Assembly: GCF_009192945.1 (NCBI RefSeq)
Contig: NZ_NSET01000031.1
Location: forward strand, 1 to 46,592
Reading direction: 5' to 3'
Origin: Xanthomonas maliensis
GTDB taxonomy: Bacteria; Pseudomonadota; Gammaproteobacteria; Xanthomonadales; Xanthomonadaceae
Length of the DNA stretch: 46,592 nt
Shown here: positions 34,074 to 42,825 of the stretch, piece by piece
How the letters are laid out: each line of letters opens with the position of its first letter
Position numbering within the stretch: the first letter of the stretch is position 1
Translations under genes and position numbers: made by a program
Notes under the pieces: generated by a model
Told to the model about the DNA's origin: nothing
The model's database searches: none
What the model saw: the letters and a program-made list of their open reading frames with translations, nothing else

Positions 34074-34970
34074 TCACTGCACCCAGGGCAGCAGCAGGTG
34101 GTCGACCATCAGAAAGGCGAACAAGGCCATCAGATAGACCACCGAATAGCCGAACATCTTCATCGAGAACAATTCGTTCGGCGGATCGAGCATGCGCCAG
34201 GCATACCAGAGGAAGACGCTGTTGAGCACGACCGCGCCGCCGAGATAGAACACTCCGCTCATGCCCACCGCCACCGGCAGCAAGGTCACGATCGCCAGCA
34301 GCACCGTGTAGACCAGAATCTGCCGGCGCGTATGCGGCACGCCATGGGTCACCGGCAACATCGGGATGGCGGCCTTGGCGTAGTCGGCGCGCCGGAAGAT
34401 CGCCAGCGCCCAGAAGTGCGGCGGGGTCCAGATGAAGATGATCAGCACCAGCAGCGACGCATTGATCCAGTCGGCACTGCTCGACAGGCCGGTCACCGCC
34501 GCCCAGCCCAGCATCGGCGGCGTCGCGCCGGCCAGACCGCCGATGACGATGTTCTGCGAGGTCGCCCGCTTGAGGTAGACGGTGTAGATCACCGCGTAGC
34601 CGATCAGCGAGGCGAAGGTCAGCACCGCGGTGATCGTGTTCACCCAGACCACCAGGATGGTCATCGAGATCACGATCAACACGCCGGCAAACGCCAGCAC
34701 CTGCGCCGGACGCACCTTGCCCACCACCAGCGGGCGCCACGACGTGCGCGCCATCTGTGCGTCGATCTTGGCGTCCAGCAATTGATTGATCGCCGCCGCC
34801 GCCGACGCGGCCAGCCAGATGCCCAGAAACCCCAGCGCGCCGGTGCGCACCTGCAGCCAGGTCGGCATTCCGGGAATGGCCAGGAACATGCCGACCAGGG
34901 CGGTGAACACGATCAGTGCCACCACCTTCGGCTTGGTCAAATCCCAGTAATCGCGTGCGCTGACGGCCAT
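34074..34970 (-). CDS. ctaB: Protoheme IX farnesyltransferase (heme O synthase)
   Basis: CtaB/CyoE attaches a farnesyl chain to heme B, giving heme O, in the inner membrane. The 298-residue product has about nine helices and the UbiA-family motifs: [22 protein letters not shown] (first aspartate-rich site), [17 protein letters not shown], and [20 protein letters not shown] with the conserved histidine. The usual ND of the first motif is NQ here, as in some homologues. It begins two bases after the ctaA stop, so the two are coupled and together make heme A for the oxidase encoded next door. Confidence 0.95.
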   Translation of the reverse strand: MAVSARDYWDLTKPKVVALIVFTALVGMFLAIPGMPTWLQVRTGALGFLGIWLAASAAAAINQLLDAKIDAQMARTSWRPLVVGKVRPAQVLAFAGVLIVISMTILVVWVNTITAVLTFASLIGYAVIYTVYLKRATSQNIVIGGLAGATPPMLGWAAVTGLSSSADWINASLLVLIIFIWTPPHFWALAIFRRADYAKAAIPMLPVTHGVPHTRRQILVYTVLLAIVTLLPVAVGMSGVFYLGGAVVLNSVFLWYAWRMLDPPNELFSMKMFGYSVVYLMALFAFLMVDHLLLPWVQ

Positions 34971-34972
34971 GC

Positions 34973-36136
34973 TCACTCCGGCGCGCGCAGCCGCGCCAAC
35001 AGCGAGACCAGCACGAACAACAACGCCACCGCGCCACCGTTGTGCATGACCGACACCTCCAGCGGCAGCGCCAACTTGACGTTGAGCACGCCCAAGGTCA
35101 CCTGCACCGCCACCAGCACTGCCAAGGCCGCAGCCCATACGCGCATGCCCGGAAAGCGCGACAACCGCCACGCCAGCCACCACAGGTACAGCGCGGTGGC
35201 GATCGCCCACAGGCGATGCGCCATCTGGATCGCGATACGCGAGGCGCCATCGAGCACGCCGCCTTCGTAGTCCACGCCGATGCCGCGCCACACGGTGAAG
35301 CCCTCGCGGAAATCGTGCGGCGGCCACCATTGGCTGACGCAGCGCGGGAAGTTGTCGGCCGACCAACTGCCGCCGCCACAGGCCAGCGCCGCATAGTTGG
35401 AACTGACCCAACCGCCCAGGGCGATCTGCAGCGCCAGCACTGCCACGCCGGCACGCAGCAGCCATTTCAGGCGCGTCGCGTCGGCCAGGGTGATCGGTAG
35501 GTGGGTGGCGCGCCAGGCCATCCACACCAGCAGCGAGAACATCAGCATGCCGCCCAGCAGATGCCCCATGACCACGATGGGCTTGAGCAGCAGGGTCACT
35601 GTCCACATGCCCAGCAGTGCCTGGAAGATCACCACCGCCAGCGTCAGCACCGCCGCACGCGCCAGATCGAGGTTGCTCCAGCGCAAGGCCGACAGCAGCA
35701 GGATCGCCTCACCGGCGATCGCCACGCCCATGGCCAGTGCATGCCAGCCGGACATGTACAGCGGAATCGACAGCGCCACCAGCAGCGCTGCAGCGACCAC
35801 CTGGGCGATCCCCAGGCGTCGGCGGCGGACCGCCAGCAACGACAGCACCAGCACTTCCACTCCCAGCGCACCGGCCAGGAAGCGATGCACCTGCTCGCGC
35901 CAGGCCTTGTGCGTTTCCAGCGGACGGATCTTGCTGGCGGCGTGCGTGTTGGCTTCGTCGCTGGTCTGCGGCCAGGTCACGCGCCCGTAGCAAGTCGGCC
36001 AATCGGGACAACTCATACCGGCATCGGACAGCCGCACGAACGAACCGAACAGGATCGTGCTGGCGGTGAACAAGGCCGCCAGCCAGGCCATGCGATGGAA
36101 GTGCCGGAACAGCGCCGGTGGTGCAAACAAGGTCAT
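34973..36136 (-). CDS. ctaA: Heme A synthase (COX15/CtaA)
   Basis: The enzyme oxidises the C8 methyl of heme O to a formyl group, giving heme A. The 387-residue protein has eight predicted helices and the type-2 family motifs: [22 protein letters not shown] near residue 30 (paired cysteines), [14 protein letters not shown] with a heme-ligand His, [10 protein letters not shown], and a second-half [12 protein letters not shown] and [14 protein letters not shown] with the equivalent histidines. Cysteines also occur in the periplasmic loop ([15 protein letters not shown]), consistent with a disulfide. It lies directly between the Sco-like gene (10 bases upstream) and ctaB. Confidence 0.95.
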   Translation of the reverse strand: MTLFAPPALFRHFHRMAWLAALFTASTILFGSFVRLSDAGMSCPDWPTCYGRVTWPQTSDEANTHAASKIRPLETHKAWREQVHRFLAGALGVEVLVLSLLAVRRRRLGIAQVVAAALLVALSIPLYMSGWHALAMGVAIAGEAILLLSALRWSNLDLARAAVLTLAVVIFQALLGMWTVTLLLKPIVVMGHLLGGMLMFSLLVWMAWRATHLPITLADATRLKWLLRAGVAVLALQIALGGWVSSNYAALACGGGSWSADNFPRCVSQWWPPHDFREGFTVWRGIGVDYEGGVLDGASRIAIQMAHRLWAIATALYLWWLAWRLSRFPGMRVWAAALAVLVAVQVTLGVLNVKLALPLEVSVMHNGGAVALLFVLVSLLARLRAPE

Positions 36137-36146
36137 CGAAACGGCC

Positions 36147-36722
36147 TCACATCAATTTCAGCAGCTTGACCAGATCGGCGCGCAGACCAGCCGGATCGAA
36201 GCCCGGGGCATAGCGCAGGATCACAAAGCCATTGGGGTCGATCACGTATACCGGCACGCCGGCTGGGTCATCCACGCGCGGCAGCGCCTGCCGCAAGCCG
36301 GCATCGTCGCGCAGCACGCGCAGTGCCGACATCGGCGGCAGACCCGCCGGCGGCGGACCGATCCACAGGACCTCCACCTTGTCGGCTTGATGGCCCAGCA
36401 GCTGCCAGACCTTGTCCAGGTCGGCCGCCAGGCGCACACAGGACTGCCCGCACCCGGCCGGCGGCGCCAGCGCGATGCGCCACATGCGCTCGGCCGGCTG
36501 CCAGGAATACGGTTGGCCATCGGCACGCAGTGGCGTGCGTGCGCGCAGATCGGTCGGTGGCGACAGCAGCTCGCCATGGTTGCGCATCGTCGTCGGCTGC
36601 CAGCCGGCAAAGCGCAGAGCGCCTGCCACCAGCATCGAGCCGAAGAACAGCACCGCCAGGGCGATCAGCATCCTGCGGCCGCGTCGGACCGCGCGCGGCG
36701 TGGGCGATGTGGAGGACGTCAT
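36147..36722 (-). CDS. Sco-like membrane-anchored protein with CxxxC, oxidase-associated
   Basis: The 191-residue protein has one N-terminal membrane anchor (about residues 18-38, LIALAVLFFGSMLVAGALRF) after a basic cytoplasmic start, then a periplasmic domain. The segment PPAGCGQSCVRLAADLDKVW carries a Cys-x3-Cys pair and a following helix, as in SCO/SenC copper chaperones, and the ending VPVYVIDPNGFVILRYAPGFD resembles the final strands of that thioredoxin-like fold. The distal histidine typical of Sco is not obvious, so copper binding is uncertain. Pseudomonads have an uncharacterised gene at the equivalent place between SURF1 and ctaA. It probably assists oxidase assembly. Confidence 0.75.
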   Translation of the reverse strand: MTSSTSPTPRAVRRGRRMLIALAVLFFGSMLVAGALRFAGWQPTTMRNHGELLSPPTDLRARTPLRADGQPYSWQPAERMWRIALAPPAGCGQSCVRLAADLDKVWQLLGHQADKVEVLWIGPPPAGLPPMSALRVLRDDAGLRQALPRVDDPAGVPVYVIDPNGFVILRYAPGFDPAGLRADLVKLLKLM

Positions 36723-36749
36723 GCCCGCGATTTTCTCATGGCGCGGGCA

Positions 36750-37472
36750 TCAGTGCCCGTCGCGCCGACGCCGACCGCGCCAGGTCAGCAGTCCGGCGGT
36801 GACCAACGCCGCCAGCGCCAGCCCGAACCATTGCACCGCATAAGCCAGGTGGCGCGCGGGCGGCAAGGTGTTGGGCAGCATGTCCAGGTCGCGCGCATAA
36901 CCCACCGCAATGGCTGGATCCAGCCGCAACACCTGCGACGAAATGTCGCGCCTGCCCAACGCCCGCCGGACCGCCTCCGGCTCCATGCGGGTGGCCAGCC
37001 AGGCATGCGCAGCGCCGGCTGGCGTCAGTGCTGGCCCGAGAGCCAGGCCAGCCGATGGCGGCGCGGTCAGTAACCCTTGCAACGCGAGCCCGCCCTGCAG
37101 CAACGGCACGACCGGCAAGCGGCGATCGGCCGGCATCGGCAACCAGCCCAGGTCCACTAGCAGCGTGCCGGCGGCCGCGTCCGGCGCGACCAGTTGATAG
37201 ACGCGAATGCCGGCCTGCCCGGCGTGCAGCTGATTATCGAGCAGGATCTGCTGCGGCAGGAACCGACCGCGCCCGCTCACCCAGGCCAGTCGATCGGGAT
37301 GCGCCAGTGCCGCCGCCAAGCTCATCGTCGTCTCCCGCACATGGGCAGCGCGCTCGAGCAGCTGCTGCTTGGCATGCATCCGCTGCAGTTGCCATTGTCC
37401 TAACGCCACGAAGACGGCGCTCAATCCCAGTGCCAGGCACCAGCCCAGCAGCAGCGTGTGCTTGCGCGTCAT
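36750..37472 (-). CDS. SURF1-family oxidase assembly protein
   Basis: SURF1 proteins help insert heme A into subunit I of the oxidase. The 240-residue product has the expected two helices: an N-terminal one (about residues 8-27, LLGWCLALGLSAVFVALGQWQ ending GQWQLQRM) and a C-terminal one (HLAYAVQWFGLALAALVTAGLL). The periplasmic domain lies between them, with GRFLPQQILLDNQLHAGQAG and RVYQLVAPD-like motifs. AVQWFGLA is the family's C-terminal signature. It is divergent from the DUF2909 gene, with 57 bases between starts, so both promoters must be very compact. Confidence 0.92.
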   Translation of the reverse strand: MTRKHTLLLGWCLALGLSAVFVALGQWQLQRMHAKQQLLERAAHVRETTMSLAAALAHPDRLAWVSGRGRFLPQQILLDNQLHAGQAGIRVYQLVAPDAAAGTLLVDLGWLPMPADRRLPVVPLLQGGLALQGLLTAPPSAGLALGPALTPAGAAHAWLATRMEPEAVRRALGRRDISSQVLRLDPAIAVGYARDLDMLPNTLPPARHLAYAVQWFGLALAALVTAGLLTWRGRRRRDGH

Positions 37473-37529
37473 GACAAGTCGCGCAAAAAGGCGTGCAATG
37501 CCGGCATCACGCCGATCGCCGGGGCTGCT

Positions 37530-37748
37530 GTGAACGATTCGCTCAAGACGCTGCTGATTGTCGCCTTCCTGATCGTCATCCTGTGGAACCTGGGTGCCGG
37601 CCTCTACTATTTGCTGACCGACCGCGGCCAGAGCAAGCGCACCGTCAATGCGCTGACCTGGCGTATCGGATTATCGGTGGCCTTGATCGCCGTGGTGATC
37701 GTTGGCATCTACACCGGCTGGATCAAGCCGCACGGCGTTGGTCGCTGA
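37530..37748 (+). CDS. Twin-transmembrane DUF2909 protein
   Basis: The 72-residue protein starts at a GTG (37530) and reads NDSLKTLLIVAFLIVILWNL, followed by a short polar turn (TDRGQSKRTVNALTWRIG) and a second helix (LSVALIAVVIVGIYTGW). Two helices around a basic loop define DUF2909, a family of unknown role nearly always located between the coxC and SURF1 genes of aa3 oxidase clusters. Here it is the only gene of that cluster on the plus strand, so it is transcribed against its neighbours. Confidence 0.88.
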   Translation: MNDSLKTLLIVAFLIVILWNLGAGLYYLLTDRGQSKRTVNALTWRIGLSVALIAVVIVGIYTGWIKPHGVGR

Positions 37749-37841
37749 GCGCGTCGGGAGTACCCGCAAGGCACCGGTGAGCGTTACCACCTGAGGCAAG
37801 GCCGCGCGTGCCGATCTCCCATCCCGCCCCGTTGCCCGCCC

Positions 37842-38717
37842 TCAAAGCACGTAGACGAACAGGAACAGCGCCAGCCACACCACGTCGACGAAGTGCCAAT
37901 ACCAGGCCGCCGCTTCGAAGGCGAAGTGATGGTCGCGGGTGAAGTGTCCCCGGGCCGCACGCAGCCACATGACCAGCAGCATGATCGTGCCCAGCGCGAC
38001 ATGCATGCCGTGGAAGCCGGTGAGCATGAAAAAGGTCGAACCATAGATGCCCGAGCCCAGGGTCAGATTGAGTTCGCTGTAGGCATGGATGTATTCCTCG
38101 GCCTGCAGGAACAGGAACACGCAGCCGAGCAATACTGTGGCGCCCAGCCACACCAGCAGGGCACCACGCCGGCCGGCCTTCAACGCGTGATGGGCAATGG
38201 TCAGGGTGACGCCCGAGCTCAGCAGGATCAGCGTGTTGACCAGCGGCAGGCCCCAGGCCGGAATGGTCTGGAACTGCCCGCCGATCGCCCCCGGCCCATT
38301 GGTGGGCCAGCCGGCCGAGTAGCCATTCCACAACAACTCGTTGGTCATCACACCGTCGCCCTGACCGCCCAACCACGGCAAGGCCAGCGTGCGCGTATAG
38401 AACAGCGCGCCGAAGAAGGCGGCGAAGAACATCACTTCCGAGAAAATGAACCACACCATCCCCATCCGGAACGAGCCGTCCACCTGCCGGTTGTAGTTGC
38501 CGGCAGTCGACTCGCGAATGACGTCACCGAACCACATGAACAACGTCGCTATCAACATCGCCACGCCGGCCAGGAAGGTCCAGCGCCCCCATCCGGCATC
38601 GTTGAGCCAACTGGCCACGCCGATCATCATCACGAACATCGCAATGGAGCCGACAAACGGCCACCTGCTCTGGCTCGGGACGAAATACGCGTCGGCGTGG
38701 GGACTGTGATCTGCCAT
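37842..38717 (-). CDS. ctaE: Cytochrome c oxidase subunit III
   Basis: Subunit III of the aa3-type oxidase stabilises the core and helps proton uptake. The 291-residue product starts at 38717 (MADHSPHADAYFVPSQSRWPFVGS) and has seven helices. MGMVWFIFSEVMFFAAFFGALFY, FLQAEEYIHA and FFMLTGFHGMHVALGTIML with AAAWYWHFVDVVWLALFLFVYVL are diagnostic (conserved Glu in the second helix region, paired His later). It follows ctaG by 37 bases on the same strand. The open frame upstream of 38717 overlaps ctaG and is not used. Confidence 0.97.
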   Translation of the reverse strand: MADHSPHADAYFVPSQSRWPFVGSIAMFVMMIGVASWLNDAGWGRWTFLAGVAMLIATLFMWFGDVIRESTAGNYNRQVDGSFRMGMVWFIFSEVMFFAAFFGALFYTRTLALPWLGGQGDGVMTNELLWNGYSAGWPTNGPGAIGGQFQTIPAWGLPLVNTLILLSSGVTLTIAHHALKAGRRGALLVWLGATVLLGCVFLFLQAEEYIHAYSELNLTLGSGIYGSTFFMLTGFHGMHVALGTIMLLVMWLRAARGHFTRDHHFAFEAAAWYWHFVDVVWLALFLFVYVL

Positions 38718-38754
38718 GGCCTTGCTTCCGTGTCGGTGTACGGGTGGAAAGAAA

Positions 38755-39339
38755 TCAGGGCGCCGCACGCGGCGCGCCAGCGCCACCGCCTGGCAGTGCC
38801 GAGCTCAGTGCATCGTTGCGATAGAACGTGTAGGACAAGGTGATTGTGGTGACCTCCGGCGGCAACGCCGGATCGACGATGAAACGCAGCGGCATGTCGC
38901 GCGTTTCGCCGGCCTGCAGCGTCTGTGCCGTGAAGCAGAAGCACTCGGTCTTGGTGAAGTAGCCCGACGCGCGTGCCGGCGCCACCGAGGGCACCGCGCT
39001 GCCGACCACCGCATGCGCGCTGTCGTTGCGTGCGAAGTAGGACGCCTCGTTGAGCTCGCCTGGCACCACGTCCATCGTCAGTTGCTCGGGGTGGAAGGTC
39101 CACGGCAGACGCGAGTTGACTCCGGCGTCGAACTCCACCCGCACGGTCCGCTTGCCGGCCGCGCCACCGATGGCCGCAGCGCTGCCGGAGCCGGGCGCGC
39201 GCTCCATACGAATCCCGAAAACCTTCTCGCAGGCGATGCGGTACAGCGGCACAAGCGAAAAGGTCAGCACGAACACCCCCAGCACCACGCCCAGCAGCTT
39301 GAACAACCCTGCGGTGGGTGCCGGTGCGCGTGCCGTCAT
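38755..39339 (-). CDS. ctaG: Cytochrome c oxidase assembly protein CtaG/Cox11
   Basis: Cox11 delivers copper to the CuB centre of subunit I. The 194-residue product has one N-terminal anchor ([22 protein letters not shown]) followed by a conserved cysteine ([10 protein letters not shown]) and a periplasmic immunoglobulin-like domain. The copper motif CFCF lies in [37 protein letters not shown] and the ending [18 protein letters not shown] strand also match. Its ATG overlaps the stop of the 57-residue gene upstream, so the two are translationally coupled. Its Gly/Ala-rich C-terminus ([11 protein letters not shown]) is slightly longer than usual. Confidence 0.95.
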   Translation of the reverse strand: MTARAPAPTAGLFKLLGVVLGVFVLTFSLVPLYRIACEKVFGIRMERAPGSGSAAAIGGAAGKRTVRVEFDAGVNSRLPWTFHPEQLTMDVVPGELNEASYFARNDSAHAVVGSAVPSVAPARASGYFTKTECFCFTAQTLQAGETRDMPLRFIVDPALPPEVTTITLSYTFYRNDALSSALPGGGAGAPRAAP

Positions 39340-39509
39340 CGTCCCAGCACTCCCGAGGCGATGAAGCCCAGGTAGATCAGCAACGCCACCGCCGCGACGG
39401 TCAATGCCGTGCGACGCACCGCGCGACGCTGCTGTGCCTGCCGTTCGGCCGCCGACAACAACCGCGTCACCGCCGCGCTCGGCTCGGACTCAGTGGCCGA
39501 TGTCTTCAT
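39336..39509 (-). CDS. Small single-pass membrane protein in the oxidase operon
   Basis: This 57-residue gene starts with an ATG (39507-39509) inside the last codons of ctaD, overlapping it by 20 bases in another frame, and its TGA overlaps the ctaG ATG. The N-terminal half is polar and helical ([20 protein letters not shown], then [11 protein letters not shown]), and the second half is one membrane helix ([22 protein letters not shown]). GGAGAT lies nine bases before the ATG. Many proteobacteria carry a short one-helix 'oxidase small assembly protein' at this place; the equivalence is inferred from position and topology. The double overlap argues strongly that it is translated. Confidence 0.82.
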   Translation of the reverse strand: MKTSATESEPSAAVTRLLSAAERQAQQRRAVRRTALTVAAVALLIYLGFIASGVLGR

Positions 39510-41094
39510 GGGCGAGATCTCCAGGCTTGATCACCGGCGGCACGGTGAAGGTGTGCGCCGGTGCGGGCGAGGGCACTGTCCATTCCAGCCCCTTGGCGCC
39601 TTCCCAGGCGCGCGCATCGGCGCGCGCGCCGCTACGCAGCGAGGCCAGCAGAATGCCTGCCATCAGGAATGGCGTGACGAACATGCCGAAGGCACCGATC
39701 GAACTGACCATGTTCCAATCGGCGAACACCACGTTGTAGTCGGGAATACGCCGCGGCATACCGGCCAAGCCGAGAAAATGCTGCGGGAAGAACAGCAGAT
39801 TGACGAAGATCATCGTCCACCAGAAATGGAACTTGGCCAGCGTCTCGTTGTACATACGGCCGGTCCACTTTGGCCACCAGTAATACACCGCGGCGATCAG
39901 CGCGAATACCGCGCCGGTCACCAGCACGTAGTGGAAATGCGCCACCACGAAGTAAGTGTCGTGATACTGAAAGTCCGCCGGCACGATCGCCAGCATCAGT
40001 CCGGAAAAGCCGCCGATACTGAACAGGATCACGAAGGCCACCGCCCACAACATCGGCGATTCGAAGGTCAGCGAGCCCTTCCACATCGTGCTGACCCAGT
40101 TGAACACCTTCACCCCGGTCGGGATGGAGATCAGCATCGTGGCGAACATGAAATAGATTTCGCCGCCCAGCGGCATGCCCACGGTGAACATGTGGTGGGC
40201 CCAGACGATGAAGCTCAGGAAGGCGATCGCGGCAATGGCGTAGACCATCGCCTGGTAGCCGAACAGCGGCTTGCGACTGAAGGTCGGAATGATCTCGCTG
40301 ACCACGCCGAACGCCGGCAGGATCATGATGTAGACCTCCGGATGCCCGAAGAACCAGAAGATGTGCTGGTACATCACTGGATCGCCGCCGCCGGCGGCGT
40401 TGAAGAACGAGGTGCCGAAGAACTTGTCGGTCAGCAGCATGGTGACCGCACCGGCCAGCACCGGCATCACCGCGATCAGCAGGAAGGCGGTGATCAGCCA
40501 GGCCCAGCAGAAAATCGGCATCTTCAGCAGGTCGATGCCTGGCGCGCGCATGTTGAGCACGGTGGCGATGATGTTGATCGCGCCCATGATCGAACTGACG
40601 CCGGCCACGTGGATGGCGAACACCGAGAAGGCGACGTTGTAGCCGCCCTGCAACATCAGCGGCGGGTACATGGTCCAGCCGCCCGCCGGCGCACCGCCGG
40701 GCAGGAACAGCGTCAGCAGCAACAGCGTGAATGCGACCGGCAGCAGCCAGAACGACCAGTTGTTCATGCGCGGCAACGCCATGTCGGGCGCACCGATCTG
40801 CAACGGGATCATCCAGTTGGCCAACCCCACGAAGGCCGGCATCACCCCGCCGAAGATCATCACCAGCGCATGCACGGTGGTCATCTGGTTGAAGAACTCC
40901 GGCTTGACGAACTGCAGGCCGGGTTGCATCAGCTCGGCGCGGATCACCACGCTCATCGCCGCGCCGATGATGAACATCACGAAGGAGAACAGCAGGTAGA
41001 GCGTGCCGATGTCCTTGTGGTTGGTCGAGAAGAACCAGCGCTCGACGAAACCGGGCTGGTGGTGTCCGTGGTGATCGACTGCGGTGTGCGCCAT
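39490..41094 (-). CDS. ctaD: Cytochrome c oxidase subunit I
   Basis: This is the catalytic subunit that holds heme a, heme a3 and CuB. The 534-residue protein starts at 41094 (MAHTAVDHHGHHQPGFVERW) and has the expected twelve helices. Characteristic parts are STNHKDIGTLYLLF, the heme a ligand in TVHALVMIFGGVMPAF, the CuB and crosslink site WFFGHPEVYIMILPAFG, WAHHMFTVGMPLG, the K-channel region, and AHFHYVLVTGAVFALIAAVYYW with the heme a3 and heme a histidines. The C-terminal tail ([12 protein letters not shown]) overlaps the start of the small membrane-protein gene. It lies 38 bases after ctaC. Confidence 0.98.
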   Translation of the reverse strand: MAHTAVDHHGHHQPGFVERWFFSTNHKDIGTLYLLFSFVMFIIGAAMSVVIRAELMQPGLQFVKPEFFNQMTTVHALVMIFGGVMPAFVGLANWMIPLQIGAPDMALPRMNNWSFWLLPVAFTLLLLTLFLPGGAPAGGWTMYPPLMLQGGYNVAFSVFAIHVAGVSSIMGAINIIATVLNMRAPGIDLLKMPIFCWAWLITAFLLIAVMPVLAGAVTMLLTDKFFGTSFFNAAGGGDPVMYQHIFWFFGHPEVYIMILPAFGVVSEIIPTFSRKPLFGYQAMVYAIAAIAFLSFIVWAHHMFTVGMPLGGEIYFMFATMLISIPTGVKVFNWVSTMWKGSLTFESPMLWAVAFVILFSIGGFSGLMLAIVPADFQYHDTYFVVAHFHYVLVTGAVFALIAAVYYWWPKWTGRMYNETLAKFHFWWTMIFVNLLFFPQHFLGLAGMPRRIPDYNVVFADWNMVSSIGAFGMFVTPFLMAGILLASLRSGARADARAWEGAKGLEWTVPSPAPAHTFTVPPVIKPGDLAHEDIGH

Positions 41095-41132
41095 GACGGA
41101 ACGACCTCTGCGAGCGAAGCGGGTGCGAGCGA

Positions 41133-42056
41133 TTAAGGAGCGGTGGCCTGGCCGGCAGCAGCGGCAGCCGGCGCCGCGGGCGCGGCAGGTGCCGGTGTTG
41201 CCGCCGGCGCGGCAGGTTGCGACGGCGCCGAGGCCGCGCGACGGGCGGCCAGCCAGCGCTGGAACTCGGCCTTGGGCAGTACTTCGACCACGATCGGCAT
41301 GAAGCCATGATCCTTGCCGCACAGTTCGGCGCACTGGCCGCGATAGACGCCCGGCTGCTCGATGTTGGTCCAGGCTTCATTGACGATGCCCGGAATGGCG
41401 TCCTGCTTCCAGCCCAGCGCCGGGACCCACCAGGCATGAATGACGTCGTCGGCGGTGATCACGAAGCGGATCTTGGTATTGACCGGCAGCACCAGTCGGT
41501 TGTCGACATCCAATAGATAGTGCGGCTGCGACGCGACCGTCGGGCGCTCGCCGCTCTGGCGGATGCGATCCGACTCACGTGCCAGTCGGCTGGTGAACTC
41601 CACACCCTGGCCCAGGTATTCGTACTTCCACATCCACTGGTAACCGGTGACCTTGATGGTCATCTCCGAGTCGCGGGTGTCGTACATGGCGATCAACTTG
41701 GCGGTGGCCGGCCAGGCCATCGCGATCAGCACCAGCACCGGAATCACCGTCCACAGCACTTCGGCCTGGGTGTTGTGGCTGAACTGCGCCGCCACCGCAC
41801 CTTTGGACTTGCGGAATTTGAAGATCGCGTAGCCCATGGCGCCAAACACCAGCACGCCGATCACCACGCAGACCCACAGCGCCACCATATGCGCCTCATA
41901 GGCCATGCGCGCGGTGTGGGTCACGCCGCGCCCCATGTTGAGCTGCCATTCCTTGGGATCGGCCGACTGCGCCCACGCCGCCGGTGCGCACATGGTGGCC
42001 ACCATGGCCAGCACGCCCTTGCCAAATCCTGCCTTCCAGCTGCTGCGTTGCGTCAT
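41133..42056 (-). CDS. ctaC: Cytochrome c oxidase subunit II
   Basis: Subunit II accepts electrons from cytochrome c at its CuA centre. The 307-residue product begins with a signal peptide (about residues 1-29, cleavage AAWA|QS) and has two helices (about 58-78, and one around EVLWTVIPVLVLIAMAWPATAK). The periplasmic cupredoxin domain has VTGYQWMWKYEY, DVIHAWWVPALGWKQDAIPG and the CuA ligands in YRGQCAELCGKDHGFMPIVV. No cytochrome c domain is fused. The last 40 residues are an unusual Ala/Pro tail (PAAPAATPAPAAPAAPAA). It is the second gene of the minus-strand cluster, after DUF2244. Confidence 0.97.
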   Translation of the reverse strand: MTQRSSWKAGFGKGVLAMVATMCAPAAWAQSADPKEWQLNMGRGVTHTARMAYEAHMVALWVCVVIGVLVFGAMGYAIFKFRKSKGAVAAQFSHNTQAEVLWTVIPVLVLIAMAWPATAKLIAMYDTRDSEMTIKVTGYQWMWKYEYLGQGVEFTSRLARESDRIRQSGERPTVASQPHYLLDVDNRLVLPVNTKIRFVITADDVIHAWWVPALGWKQDAIPGIVNEAWTNIEQPGVYRGQCAELCGKDHGFMPIVVEVLPKAEFQRWLAARRAASAPSQPAAPAATPAPAAPAAPAAAAAGQATAP

Positions 42057-42072
42057 TGCCTAGACCCTTACG

Positions 42073-42549
42073 TCATCGGTGACGGCCATCGACGGCCGCG
42101 AGCAAGCGTTTCAGCGTAGCTGCCAGTTCCATGCGTTCGGCCGGCCCGAGAAAGCTTCCGATCTCGATCTGCCTGCCGCTGCTGACCAACAGCACCCTGT
42201 CGTCCCGTTCCATGCGCAGGCGCACCCAATGTGGATGTGCCCGAAACGCTGGTGGCGCACGCCCCGACGGACAGACTTCGACCACTGTCGCGCCGACCCG
42301 GATCGCTTCTTCGCGGTCGCCGCTCCGCCATGTCTGCCGCAGCGCCAACGCCACCACACCACTGTGCAACAGGGCGAACACCGGCGCGAACACATTGCCG
42401 GTCCACCACCCCAGGCCTGCAAACACCCACATCGTTCCCGCCAGCACCGCAAACACCTGCACGAACTGCCGACGCGACAGCGAGCGCGGAGGCCGCAAGC
42501 GCAACTGCGTGCCCGCTTCCTCAGAAACCAATGGCAACACTTCGATCAT
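42073..42549 (-). CDS. DUF2244 membrane protein at the head of the oxidase cluster
   Basis: The 158-residue protein matches DUF2244, a family of unknown function often next to oxidase genes. Two adjacent helices lie at about residues 28-70 (FVQVFAVLAGTMWVFAGLGWW and FAPVFALLHSGVVALALRQ). A cytoplasmic beta-rich domain follows (HPHWVRLRMERDDRVLLVSS, QIEIGSFLGPAERMELAATLKR). The start at 42549 (MIEVLPLVSEE) has GAG a few bases upstream; an in-frame ATG at 42612 would add 21 residues and cannot be excluded. It lies 16 bases before ctaC and is probably cotranscribed with it. Confidence 0.85.
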   Translation of the reverse strand: MIEVLPLVSEEAGTQLRLRPPRSLSRRQFVQVFAVLAGTMWVFAGLGWWTGNVFAPVFALLHSGVVALALRQTWRSGDREEAIRVGATVVEVCPSGRAPPAFRAHPHWVRLRMERDDRVLLVSSGRQIEIGSFLGPAERMELAATLKRLLAAVDGRHR

Positions 42550-42742
42550 TGGCAGCTCGCAGCGGACTGCGGGAATGAACCGATGGTAGACCCGTGCACT
42601 CAACCGCGGCAAGCGTTTCGCATCGCCTCAGGTTTGCTGCAGTGCAACCAAAAGTGGCTCCAAATCAATCACTTCGCGCGCACCGGCGCTGCGGGACCCT
42701 GGCCACCAGGCGCGCCGACGCCAGGACCGCACGGCATGCGTA

Positions 42743-42765
42743 AAACGGCAGGAAAGCTGCCGTTT
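42743..42765. promoter_or_regulatory. Perfect inverted repeat upstream of putA
   Basis: AAACGGCAG (42743-42751) and CTGCCGTTT (42757-42765) form a perfect 9-bp dyad around GAAAG. It ends about 30 bases before the putative -10, where an activator site would lie, and sits in the 276-base divergent spacer between DUF2244 and putA. It could instead be a small transcript hairpin. The rest of that spacer shows no gene. Confidence 0.6.
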
Positions 42766-42794
42766 CCGCACAAGTGCGCCGCACAGCGGCTCCC

Positions 42795-42800
42795 TAGAAT
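42795..42800 (+). promoter_or_regulatory. Putative -10 element of putA
   Basis: TAGAAT is one base from consensus and would start transcription near 42807, about 19 bases before the putA ATG at 42826. No good -35 is present at the right spacing (AAGTGC), which fits an activator-dependent promoter using the inverted repeat just upstream. This placement also excludes the in-frame ATG at 42799 as the start. Confidence 0.4.
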
Positions 42801-42825
42801 GAGCGCGCATCCCAAGGCCCTTCGT

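Noticed and set aside
34074..35606. A fused CtaB of about 510 residues reading from within ctaA.
   Set aside because: The extra part is out of frame with ctaA and shadows it; the normal CtaB start lies two bases after the ctaA stop.
42079..42825. Upstream extension of the putA frame by about 250 codons.
   Set aside because: It is antisense to the DUF2244 gene, crosses the promoter region with the dyad and -10, and does not resemble any PutA N-terminus such as the RHH domain.
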